Positions 26,465 through 34,653 of a stretch of 64,000 nucleotides of DNA are shown here, in pieces. How positions within the stretch are numbered: position 1 is the first letter of the stretch; each line of letters starts with the position of its first letter. Below the pieces are notes generated by a model. The model made no database searches, was not told the DNA's origin, and saw only the letters and a list, made by a program, of their open reading frames with translations. Origin of the DNA: Neobacillus bataviensis (lineage in GTDB: Bacteria; Bacillota; Bacilli; Bacillales_B; DSM-18226); assembly GCF_019969725.1 (NCBI RefSeq), contig NZ_JAHXYW010000002.1:1-64000 (forward strand), read 5' to 3'. The translations under genes and the position numbers were made by a program.

Positions 26465-27499
26465 CTAAGGATACAAGGGAACAAACTCTAATCCCGTTTT
26501 TTCATTTAATCCATTCATTAAATTGGCATTTTGAACCGCCTGGCCGGCAGCCCCTTTCATGAGATTATCGATGACAGAAACGATCGTTAATCTTCCAGTC
26601 CTCTCGTCAACTTGCAAGCCAATATCACAAAAATTCGATCCTGCTACTTCCTTAACGGATGGGAAATTGCCTTTTGGCCTGATCCTCACAAACGGACTCC
26701 ATAAATACTGTTCCTTATATAATTCAATGAGTCTATCAGTATGCAAATTTTCTTTAAGCTGGACATAGATTGTAGCCATGATTCCTCTTGTGATCGGCAG
26801 CAAATGGGTATTAAAAGTAATAGGTGAAATTCCTGTACTCCATCGGTTCAATTGCTGCTCTATTTCAGGAATATGCTGATGCTCGTTAACCTTATAAATT
26901 CGGAAATTTTCATTGATCTCCGAGAATAGCAGGCTTTTAGATACCGATCTTCCAGCTCCGGAAGCTCCGGATTTTGCATCAATGATGATCATATCCGGAT
27001 CAATCAGTCGCTCTTTTACCACTGGTGCAAGACCCAGTAACGTCGCCGTAGGGTAACAGCCGGGATTAGCGATTAATTCCGCATTGATAATTTTTTCTTT
27101 ATTCCATTCACTTAACCCATAAACAGCTTTTTCCAATAAACTGCTTTCAACTGGTTCGTGCTTATACCATTTCAGATATTCTTCACCATCGATTAGCCGC
27201 AGATCACCAGATAAATCAATCACTTGAACGCCTGTCCTAAAGAAGGCAGGAACAAGCTTACTAGATACTCCTGATGGAGCTGCGATAAAAACGATTTCTG
27301 AATGCTTCGCGATTTTTTCCACATCGATATGCTCAAGTGTTTGGTTTGTAATACCGTTTAGGTGTGGAAACTCTTCGAATAATGGAATCTCATTCCTTGT
27401 GGTATGAACAGATTGAATAGTAAATACCGGATGATGATGTAATATACGAAAAAGTTCACCGCCGCCATACCCAGTCGTGCCAATGATAGATACTTTCAT
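26465..27499 (-). CDS. argC: N-acetyl-gamma-glutamyl-phosphate reductase
   Basis: 344 aa. It shows the NAD(P) binding start VSIIGTTGYGGGELFRIL, the catalytic Cys in IANPGCYPTATLLGLAP, the SGASGAGRS segment, and HLLPITRGIMATIYV. It reduces N-acetylglutamyl phosphate to the semialdehyde. GGGAGG lies 6 bases before the ATG. Only 25 bases separate it from the papain-like gene upstream, so argCJBD are read from the promoter of the ATP-grasp gene. Confidence 0.96.
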   Translation of the reverse strand: MKVSIIGTTGYGGGELFRILHHHPVFTIQSVHTTRNEIPLFEEFPHLNGITNQTLEHIDVEKIAKHSEIVFIAAPSGVSSKLVPAFFRTGVQVIDLSGDLRLIDGEEYLKWYKHEPVESSLLEKAVYGLSEWNKEKIINAELIANPGCYPTATLLGLAPVVKERLIDPDMIIIDAKSGASGAGRSVSKSLLFSEINENFRIYKVNEHQHIPEIEQQLNRWSTGISPITFNTHLLPITRGIMATIYVQLKENLHTDRLIELYKEQYLWSPFVRIRPKGNFPSVKEVAGSNFCDIGLQVDERTGRLTIVSVIDNLMKGAAGQAVQNANLMNGLNEKTGLEFVPLYP

Positions 27500-27524
27500 T
27501 ACAATCCTCCCAGAGACGATTTAA

Positions 27525-29516
27525 TCATGCCCACTGATAATTTTTGCCCCAGCTTTCTCTTGCCAGTGCTTCCACTTCTTCAACAAGACTGTGTTCAACC
27601 ATATAGGTGTCACCCTGTTCGAAAGGGTTATAGTGGTAGGCGTACATTCTCGATACAAATTCATGGAACGGAAGGGATGCTTCTCCTTCAAGTTCGCCAA
27701 ATCCTGAAACACTTGCAATAATGCCCTGCCCCCAATTCTGGCCACTGTCGTTGTTAGGATTGTAAAAATAGATTCGAATATTTCCGTGCGGGTCTTTTTT
27801 AATTCTTTGAATCGATACAGCATGTAGGCCGAGCAGTTCCCCATGAACGTTTGTGATGAGAATGCCAACAGGATTCGGATAAATCATCTCATAGCCTTCA
27901 TTATAATCAGGATGGTGGGTGGCATAGAATAACTTAACAAAAGCAGAGTAGTTTGATACATAGAGTGTCAATTGATCAATCGCATTGATAAAGCCCTTTG
28001 GAATCCATGCACCATAGAATTCCGGGTTTACCCACTTATGTCCGTCCTCGCCGCGAAGCAGCGTTTTTTTCATCATTTCGTTATAGATTTTATCCAGGTG
28101 TGGTACGAGAACCATAGATATTGGATCCAAATCCTGCCCGATTTCCCCCGCTATCCCTCCAATAAGGAGGCTTGAGTGGATGGTTTCTCCTTCAAATGTC
28201 ATATCAATATCATTGTCACGGGCTGCCCGAGCAATATATTCCAACAGTTGACCGATTCCATGCTGACTCCAGAGGGAAATGGCTCTAGCTGACTGGCAAG
28301 TTGGATTGTTCCCTTGCCCGACACCAAGAGGCTGACCAAGAATACTCATAACTCCAGCAATAAGAAGACCGTTTAGGCTGATTGCGCTTTGTTCATCCTT
28401 AAACTTTGTAAGTGCTTCGCGTACGTGTGCATGAATAGGGAGATCAAACAGACGGCGAATGGCAGGAAGTACATGTTCCTGGGTGAGCACCCCTCGGTCT
28501 AGCATTCTTGAAAGGCTATATATAGCTTGACGTGTTTCAGGATAAATCGAAATCTGGATGATGTCATGGATCAGTTGTTGATTGGCGTTGAAACTTGCAA
28601 TCCCTGTTTCTGATAGATCAAGGGCTGCCTGGATTTTATCAGGACTCTTCCGGTTAAGAAACCGAAGAAGAACGGGGTGATAGGGTGATACTAGACCTAT
28701 TTCTTTCATCGATTTTGCGAAAATATTCACTTCTGACTCCAGCTCAGCTTCATTGGCATTTTCCAGTTTGAGTCTATATTCCCTTTGATCGGCCGCATCC
28801 TTACTTAAAGGGGTTGGAGCATTTGCGGCATCTATATATTTTTCAAGTGCTTCTCTCGTTTTTTCATCAATACCGCTTTTAATTAATTGTTTAGAAAGGC
28901 TAATCATGCTTAATATGCGACCTGTCATAATAGGACGCTGGACAGACAGGCGTTCTAATTCCTGCACAATTTGATAACCGATTGCTCGAAATGAAAGCTG
29001 CTCACCCAAGTATTGAAATAAGACTTGGGCCCGAATCATATGATCTTCTAAAATACGGCCTTCTTCTGTTTCTGGTGTGAACAAAAGGTCAAGATTCAAG
29101 GCCATGACTTCATTTAAAAAGGCATTGGTTTCTTCCTTGCTCAGGCCCTCATGGATGTAAGTTCCTTTCGCAATGGCCAGCATTCTCATTTCACTTAACA
29201 ATTCGATAATGGAATTGACGCCCTGTTTAGACCTCAATGAACCGCCAACGAGTGGAGGCTGCATTTTAGTTGGATCCTCCCATTGACCTCCTAGGAAGAC
29301 ACCAGCCTGATCAAAACGATGAGCATTTTCAAAGAGAATATTCATTCCATCGTAGGAGTAAGAAAGCTCAATCGCTAATTGATAAACCTCTGTTTGATAA
29401 AGACTTTTTGCGAATGGTTTAGCCTGCTCAAGTCTTTCTAAAGCTACTTCAAATTTACTTTTCAAAGCTGTTGTGTGTTTCCCCATTCTTTTTCTCTTTG
29501 TCGTTAATGTACTCAT
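27525..29516 (-). CDS. Uncharacterised protein with papain-like Cys-His-Asn signature, paralogue 2
   Basis: About 663 aa, soluble. It is paralogous over its length to the 610-aa protein at 20989-22821. Numbered from the chosen start, Gln401 and Cys407 lie in GVGQGNNPTCQSARAISLW, His565 in LLGLHAVSIQRI and Asn586 in RIYFYNPNNDSGQ. Gln-Cys spacing equals that of papain, and His-Asn spacing (21) is the same in both paralogues. Also conserved: MRMLAIAKGTYIHE, NLDLLF and GEASLPFHEF. It has a C-terminal extension absent in the paralogue. ATG at 29516 is preferred: GGAG just after the ligase stop lies upstream of it; an in-frame ATG at 29558 overlaps the ligase gene. It sits between an ATP-grasp ligase and argC, so it probably processes or transfers an amide product (inference). 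Confidence 0.78.
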   Translation of the reverse strand: MSTLTTKRKRMGKHTTALKSKFEVALERLEQAKPFAKSLYQTEVYQLAIELSYSYDGMNILFENAHRFDQAGVFLGGQWEDPTKMQPPLVGGSLRSKQGVNSIIELLSEMRMLAIAKGTYIHEGLSKEETNAFLNEVMALNLDLLFTPETEEGRILEDHMIRAQVLFQYLGEQLSFRAIGYQIVQELERLSVQRPIMTGRILSMISLSKQLIKSGIDEKTREALEKYIDAANAPTPLSKDAADQREYRLKLENANEAELESEVNIFAKSMKEIGLVSPYHPVLLRFLNRKSPDKIQAALDLSETGIASFNANQQLIHDIIQISIYPETRQAIYSLSRMLDRGVLTQEHVLPAIRRLFDLPIHAHVREALTKFKDEQSAISLNGLLIAGVMSILGQPLGVGQGNNPTCQSARAISLWSQHGIGQLLEYIARAARDNDIDMTFEGETIHSSLLIGGIAGEIGQDLDPISMVLVPHLDKIYNEMMKKTLLRGEDGHKWVNPEFYGAWIPKGFINAIDQLTLYVSNYSAFVKLFYATHHPDYNEGYEMIYPNPVGILITNVHGELLGLHAVSIQRIKKDPHGNIRIYFYNPNNDSGQNWGQGIIASVSGFGELEGEASLPFHEFVSRMYAYHYNPFEQGDTYMVEHSLVEEVEALARESWGKNYQWA

Positions 29517-29532
29517 CCTTTTTATTCGCTCC

Positions 29533-30753
29533 TTATTGGTAGAAATTATATTTCTCATAATCTTTCAAAAGGGATGTCATTTCATCCGCATTTTCTCCAA
29601 AAAAGAAAATGGTTCCATAATGATTCCCAAATCCTACCCGTTCTGCCACTTTGGATGTAACAGGAATGAACATATTATGTTTTACAAAATAAGGATGATT
29701 CTTTAGCTTATTAGGTAATTGCAGCTTATCAACGATTTTTACTTTAGGATAGACCATGAGATTGCCAGAGTACCCTTTTGCGGAAACCACTTCCTCAGGG
29801 AAAAACGCTTCAATTTCTTCTTCGGTCGTATCTGGGTCACAGCAAAGAACTTGGCCTTGATAAGGGCTGAATCCATAGGCATTTTCAATATGTTCAAAAA
29901 TATGGCCGCCAGGAATACGGTTCGCTACCTCACCGAAACTCACTATCCCATCTTGAGTGATAAAAAACTCAGGATGGATGATGCCATATTGGATTTCAAA
30001 AGCATCCACAAGTTTCTCAATAGTTTCCCTGATTTGCGGCCTCCATTTTTCAAGTGAAGGAGAAGCAGGGACGAAGTTAGAGTGGCCTAACTTTACATAT
30101 TCAGTAATGTTTAGGAACCTGATTTTTCCATTATGGATAAACGCCTCACATGAGAATTCCTGACCTTCCAGGTGGCTTTCCATTAGTAACGGGAATTCTG
30201 AGTCGTCAATTTGGTCAATCTCTTCCTGTTTTCGAATCATGTAATGTCCGACTGTGCCTGCCTTATCAAATGGTTTAACGTGAATAGGGGCATAGTCTTC
30301 CTCATCTATAATACAAAGCGCATCATTGATTCTTTTTAAAAAATAATAGATTTCTTCCTTGTTGGTTGCTTCTTCGAAGACTCCAACACGAATTCCTGCT
30401 AGTTGTGCTTTACGCTTCATCAAGCCTTTGTCACGGAGAAGCAGAGATTTATGGAAAATGCGCGGGTTATTCCATAGCCTCGCATTCATGGCACCAGCCC
30501 ACTCGACGGTCTCTTCGTAGATTGGGACAGCCACTTTTGTATTAAGATCCTTTAATTTTTCAAAGAGTTCATCCGACCGCTCCTCTAATTGGCGGAATAC
30601 CCATGGGATAAACTGGATGCCATGGTTGTCAGCAAAACTTTGAAATTCAGGTGGACCAACAACCACAAATGGTCGATTCATTTTGTCAATTGCTTCAATT
30701 GCTTGCAGGCTCCAGCCCAGTAATGCCGTTACTTTACCCTTATTCTGTTTCAT
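29533..30753 (-). CDS. ATP-grasp carboxylate-amine ligase
   Basis: 406 aa. An N-terminal Rossmann-like part (about 1-110) leads into an ATP-grasp domain. Visible are the nucleotide-binding PIHVKPFDKAGTVGHYMI, FPLLMESHLEGQEFSCEAF, YGIIHPEFFIT and the metal-binding FGEVANRIPGGHIFEH. This is the layout of the ATP-grasp_4 group that joins a carboxylate to an amine through an acyl phosphate, as in dipeptide and natural-product ligases. Substrates are unknown. First gene of an operon with a papain-like protein and argCJBD, so ornithine or a derivative is a candidate amine (inference). GGGAGAG precedes ATG at 30753. Confidence 0.85.
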   Translation of the reverse strand: MKQNKGKVTALLGWSLQAIEAIDKMNRPFVVVGPPEFQSFADNHGIQFIPWVFRQLEERSDELFEKLKDLNTKVAVPIYEETVEWAGAMNARLWNNPRIFHKSLLLRDKGLMKRKAQLAGIRVGVFEEATNKEEIYYFLKRINDALCIIDEEDYAPIHVKPFDKAGTVGHYMIRKQEEIDQIDDSEFPLLMESHLEGQEFSCEAFIHNGKIRFLNITEYVKLGHSNFVPASPSLEKWRPQIRETIEKLVDAFEIQYGIIHPEFFITQDGIVSFGEVANRIPGGHIFEHIENAYGFSPYQGQVLCCDPDTTEEEIEAFFPEEVVSAKGYSGNLMVYPKVKIVDKLQLPNKLKNHPYFVKHNMFIPVTSKVAERVGFGNHYGTIFFFGENADEMTSLLKDYEKYNFYQ

Positions 30754-30835
30754 CTGAATTAACTCTCCCTATTATTGAAATATGTAAAAGATCCTAACAG
30801 CCCCATTTTAGCAAAATATAATATTGTGATTTTTG

Positions 30836-30864
30836 TATTTACAAAAACAAAATAAATATTCAAA
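30836..30864 (-). promoter_or_regulatory. Promoter with ARG-box-like site for the ligase-arg operon
   Basis: On the minus strand TTTGAATATTTATTTTGT (30864-30847) matches one half of the AhrC/ArgR box (TGAAT) fully and the other half (ATTCA) in three of five positions. It overlaps a -35 TTGAAT; a -10 TAAATA lies 16 bases further. This would place the ligase, papain-like and arg genes under arginine repression. AT-rich sequence makes chance matches possible. Confidence 0.42.
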
Positions 30865-30961
30865 AAAATCTTAATAATAGATTTACATTGATTAACTAAA
30901 ATGGGAGAGACATTAGAAATGATGTTTTCAAAATAAAATATTCGGGCAAAGGGGTATTAGG

Positions 30962-31528
30962 ATGAGCAACTGGTATACTAGATTGACTGATTATTTTCCA
31001 GAAAAAGAAATGAAATCTAAAAAGCATTTTGAAATCCTTTTGCAAGAAAAACAGGGAATCTACCAAGTAGAGGAAAGCCAGGACCATGTATTAGTTTACT
31101 TTGAAAAGGCTGATTATATCTTCATAGATTATATACTAGTGGCTCGAAACACCAGGGGAACTGGGAGAGGAAGTGTGATCCTTGACCAATTGAAACGAAA
31201 AGGAAAAGCGATTATCCTGGAGGTTGAACCAGTTACTCTTATAGATCCCGACTCGGAAAAACGAATAAGATTTTATGAAAAGAATGATTTCTTGAAGATG
31301 GAATCGATTAGTTATGAAAGAATCCATATGGTCACGAATGAGTTGAATAAGATGGACATTTTTTGTTGGTCGCCAGTACATAGAACGGAACAATGGGTGT
31401 ATGACCAAATGAGAGAAATTTATACGGAGGTCCATGCTTTTAAAGCCAGGGAAGTGTATGGGCGTCATCCCCAGTCTGATTCTGAGGTCCTTTGGCTGAG
31501 AGAATTAACGAAAGTTATGATTGGTTAA
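30962..31528 (+). CDS. GNAT-family N-acetyltransferase (YjbC-like)
   Basis: 188 aa. The acetyl-CoA site is in FIDYILVARNTRGTGRGSVILDQL (R-x-x-G-x-G/R type), and the family end is seen in IRFYEKNDFLK. N-terminal NWYTRLTDYFPEKEMKSKKHF and the ILEVEPVT stretch resemble YjbC, the gene before spx in B. subtilis. Here no spx follows. Substrate unknown. Cytoplasmic; monocistronic; the ATG at 30962 follows AAAGGGG. Confidence 0.82.
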   Translation: MSNWYTRLTDYFPEKEMKSKKHFEILLQEKQGIYQVEESQDHVLVYFEKADYIFIDYILVARNTRGTGRGSVILDQLKRKGKAIILEVEPVTLIDPDSEKRIRFYEKNDFLKMESISYERIHMVTNELNKMDIFCWSPVHRTEQWVYDQMREIYTEVHAFKAREVYGRHPQSDSEVLWLRELTKVMIG

Positions 31529-31641
31529 AATCGAATACTATACTTATTTGAATTTGATAAGTGCTTTAAAATGAGAATAATTGAAACTAAAATCGAGCTT
31601 GTTCGTATAAATAGTATTAAGTTTTTAAGGAGAGTTGAATA

Positions 31642-32013
31642 TTGTTTCTAGCAGAACTACATCAGGAGGAAAAAGAGGCTTTTCTTGAACTGGCCCACCT
31701 GATTGCCACAATCGATGGAAATGTATCTATTTATGAATTTTCTATTCTTAACAAATACAAAAGCGAAACGGGACTTGAAGATTATCAACTAAAGGGCCTC
31801 GCAATGGAGGATATTCTCAAGAAATTCAAAACGGAACGCGCACGAAATATCGTGTTAGCGGAGCTCTTTAAACTAATCTATTCAGATGGAGTGTTTCAAA
31901 ACGAAGAAAGCGAAACCGTCAACTTAATTAAGGCGCATTTCGGCTTTAATTCCAGTGAATTTGGAAGTTTCAAGGATTGGGTTGGAAAAATTAAGGAATT
32001 ATCAAATTCATAG
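31642..32013 (+). CDS. TerB-like helical protein
   Basis: 123 aa, all-helical, soluble, acidic. LIATIDGNVSIYEFSILNKY and LAELFKLIYSDGVFQNEES show the acidic repeats (DGxxxxxE) of the TerB/tellurite-resistance fold, which can bind divalent metal. Its physiological role is unknown. The TTG start at 31642 is chosen because AAGGAGAG (31627-31634) lies 7 bases upstream. Ends in a strong terminator. Confidence 0.72.
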   Translation: MFLAELHQEEKEAFLELAHLIATIDGNVSIYEFSILNKYKSETGLEDYQLKGLAMEDILKKFKTERARNIVLAELFKLIYSDGVFQNEESETVNLIKAHFGFNSSEFGSFKDWVGKIKELSNS

Positions 32014-32031
32014 TAGAGCCTTTTAAAATAT

Positions 32032-32073
32032 AACCTTTGTTTATGCCTTTAATAGGGCGGAACAAAGGTTTTT
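32032..32073 (+). terminator. Terminator after the TerB-like gene
   Basis: AACCTTTGTT (32032-32041) pairs with AACAAAGGTT (about 32061-32070), followed by a run of T residues. Confidence 0.88.
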
Positions 32074-32103
32074 TTGCGTGCTCCTGGGGAATGTTAATGA
32101 ACA

Positions 32104-32134
32104 CGAATAGTTTACACAAGCAATAAGAATAATA
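32104..32134 (+). promoter_or_regulatory. Possible SigG (forespore) promoter of the ger operon
   Basis: CGAATA (32104-32109), 18-base spacer, AATAATA (32128-32134), similar to the SigG pattern TGAATA / CATACTA. Germination receptor operons are normally read by SigG. The match is imperfect. Confidence 0.4.
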
Positions 32135-32156
32135 TGGAAAAAAAGGAAATGAAAAA

Positions 32157-33248
32157 ATGCAGAATAAGCTAAGATTTATTTCCATTGTGTATGTCATATT
32201 ACTATCTGTAGGCCTTTTTGCACATGTTGAAATTATTCCGTTCCTATTGAATACAGCAAAAAGAGATTCTTGGGTAAGCATTCTATTAACGTTTATCATT
32301 CTGCCTTTATGGATTTATCTCCTATACAAGATAGTCTCCATTTTAAACAAACGGTCAATCATCCATCTCTTAAAAGATAGTGGGAGTGTATTCAGTTATT
32401 ACATTCTGCTTTTTCCAATCGCTTTATATATGCTAATCGATGCTTTTGTTACGGCGAAAGAAATTATCTACTGGTCACAATTAAGCTATATGCAAGGGTT
32501 CAACAGTTTCACTTTGGGGTTAGTACTTCTTATTTTCTGTTTGATTTGCACCGAATCTGGATTGTTTTCCATTGGACTATTAAGCAGTATTCTTTGTCCG
32601 AGCGTTCTTTTTTTAGGCTTTTTTATTTCATTTGCGAATATGAAGAAAAAAAATTATGAACTGCTATTCCCATTGTTTACTGATGGATTTTTGCCCGTCA
32701 CAAAGGGTCTCCTGTATACGTCCTTACCCATTTTAGAGTTATTTATCATTTTTTTCTTAACTCCTGTTTTACAAAAAGCGGTTACAAGAAAACACCTATT
32801 CATAGTTGGGATGATCATTATTGGTTTAATGCTGGGACCTACCATTGGGTCAATTGTTGAGTTTGGCCCGGCAACGGCTGCTAAATATCGATACCCGGCT
32901 TATGAACAGTGGCGCATAATTTCCATTGGGAGATATTTTTCCCACACCGATTTTTTTGCGATTTTTCAATGGCTCTCAGGAGGAGTTGTAAGAATTAGTC
33001 TATTTCTCTTCATCTCTAGCCGAATTCTTACAAAAGGAATAGAGAATGTAAAAGTGGTAAGAATTATTTACTCCATCGTTTTTATCGCTTGCATTTACCC
33101 ATTTGACCAGAGCCCTTTTGCGACCATGGTCTATGGATATTTCCGGCCTATATCTTTCTTTTTGTTAATCATACAAATTTCAATCATAACAATCTATATT
33201 GTGAAGAATAAACAGAAATGGCTAGAGGCGGGGTTAAATCATGAATGA
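32157..33248 (+). CDS. Spore germination receptor permease subunit (GerAB-type)
   Basis: 363 aa with about ten hydrophobic segments and the amino acid permease-like fold of GerAB proteins. Family marks include FISIVYVILLSVGLFAHVEI near the start, YWSQLSYMQGFNSFTLGLVLL, and a conserved charged tail. It sits in the spore inner membrane and is thought to form the germinant-binding subunit. It overlaps the next gene by 8 bases. The operon order here is B-A-C instead of A-B-C as in gerA of B. subtilis. Confidence 0.92.
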   Translation: MQNKLRFISIVYVILLSVGLFAHVEIIPFLLNTAKRDSWVSILLTFIILPLWIYLLYKIVSILNKRSIIHLLKDSGSVFSYYILLFPIALYMLIDAFVTAKEIIYWSQLSYMQGFNSFTLGLVLLIFCLICTESGLFSIGLLSSILCPSVLFLGFFISFANMKKKNYELLFPLFTDGFLPVTKGLLYTSLPILELFIIFFLTPVLQKAVTRKHLFIVGMIIIGLMLGPTIGSIVEFGPATAAKYRYPAYEQWRIISIGRYFSHTDFFAIFQWLSGGVVRISLFLFISSRILTKGIENVKVVRIIYSIVFIACIYPFDQSPFATMVYGYFRPISFFLLIIQISIITIYIVKNKQKWLEAGLNHE

Positions 33249-34653
33249 ACATTTATTTTCTATTGAAAATCTCCAAAAGCTATTTAATTATTCATCTGAT
33301 ATTGAAATTAAAGCAGATCAAAATGCTCCCAATCCGGTCATCTTTGTTTATTGCATACCTTTAACAGATGCAAGTCTGGTTCAATCTGTCCTTTTGCCTT
33401 CCAGTGAACATTCCAACTCCATTTATCAATCTCTCCAGATGGAGATTCTGGAAAGAGAGGAAACTACTTCTGAAAAAATCGAGGAGGCCATTTTCTCGGG
33501 GAAACTAATGGTTATTCCTTCAGGAGAAAAGGTTTATTTTTATAATATTAGTAAATTTCCCACCAGACAGCCGGATGAATCTGTTGCCGAAGTTTCGATT
33601 CGTGGGCCGAAGGATGGTTTCGTTGAGGATATTACAACCAATCTTGGTTTAATTCGAAAAAGGCTGCGGACGTCCTCTTTGGTCATTGAAGATTACACGA
33701 TCGGCAAAAGAACCAATACAAGGGTTTCACTTCTTTATATTAAAGATATTATTAACGAAAAGATATTGAGTGATATCAAAGGCCGGCTTGCTGCCTTAGA
33801 CGTCGATATAGTAACAAGCACATCGATGTTGATGGAATATTTGATGGAAAATAAATTTACTCTTATTCCAACGATAGACTACTCAGGCAGGGCTGATTAC
33901 GTCGCGGAATCCATCAATCAAGGGAGGTTCGCCATTGTTGTGGATGGAGCCCCAACTGTATTGATTGCACCTGCGGATCTTTCCTTCCTATTTAAGACAC
34001 CTGAAGACGATAACACCAGTTTTTATTTTGCCTCATTGGAACGGATGTTGCGCATTATAGGTCTTTTTACGACAACTTTTCTGCCAGGGTTTTATACGGC
34101 GTTGATTACACATAATGTTGGGCAATTACCACTTCCGCTTATTGCCACCATCACGAATTCCAGATTAGGCCTGCCGTTTTCACCACTTATTGAAGTCCTG
34201 CTCATGCTTGTCATGTTTGAGTTATTTAAAGAAGGCGGAGCCCGCCTGCCGAAGGGAATTGGACAAACCGTTGCCGTTCTTGGCGGATTGATTATTGGTG
34301 ATGCGGCTATTCGCGGGGGGATTACTTCTCCTACAATGCTCGTTGTCATCGGAGTAACAGCTATTTCCAGCTTTACACTCGTTAATCAGTCTTTATCAGG
34401 AAATATCTTTTTCATTAGAATATTTGTTTTGATCTTTAGCTACAGTATGGGGATTTATGGGTTTTTTATAAGTTTTATGTTCGTTTTGCTCTTTTTAACA
34501 AGGTTGAAGTCTTTTGGGGTTCCAGTATTAGCAGAAATCTCTTCGTCAGAAGGAAAAGATATCTTGTTCGCTTTTTTCAGAATCCCATTTTCCTTTATGA
34601 AAAAACGAAATGCCTCTTTACATATTAAAGATGGTACAAGAACAGGTGAATAG
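33241..34653 (+). CDS. Spore germination receptor subunit (GerAA-type)
   Basis: 470 aa. The N-terminal soluble domain (about 1-240) contains VSIRGPKDGFVEDITTNLGL and SLLYIKDIINEKIL. The membrane domain (about 260-440) contains GLFTTTFLPGFYTALITHNVGQLPL (split over two helices), LPKGIGQTVAVLGGLIIGDAAI and GGITSPTMLVVIGVTAISSF. These are standard GerAA signatures. It forms the oligomeric ion-channel subunit of the receptor in the spore inner membrane. It is adjacent to the GerAC gene with no gap. Confidence 0.95.
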   Translation: MNEHLFSIENLQKLFNYSSDIEIKADQNAPNPVIFVYCIPLTDASLVQSVLLPSSEHSNSIYQSLQMEILEREETTSEKIEEAIFSGKLMVIPSGEKVYFYNISKFPTRQPDESVAEVSIRGPKDGFVEDITTNLGLIRKRLRTSSLVIEDYTIGKRTNTRVSLLYIKDIINEKILSDIKGRLAALDVDIVTSTSMLMEYLMENKFTLIPTIDYSGRADYVAESINQGRFAIVVDGAPTVLIAPADLSFLFKTPEDDNTSFYFASLERMLRIIGLFTTTFLPGFYTALITHNVGQLPLPLIATITNSRLGLPFSPLIEVLLMLVMFELFKEGGARLPKGIGQTVAVLGGLIIGDAAIRGGITSPTMLVVIGVTAISSFTLVNQSLSGNIFFIRIFVLIFSYSMGIYGFFISFMFVLLFLTRLKSFGVPVLAEISSSEGKDILFAFFRIPFSFMKKRNASLHIKDGTRTGE

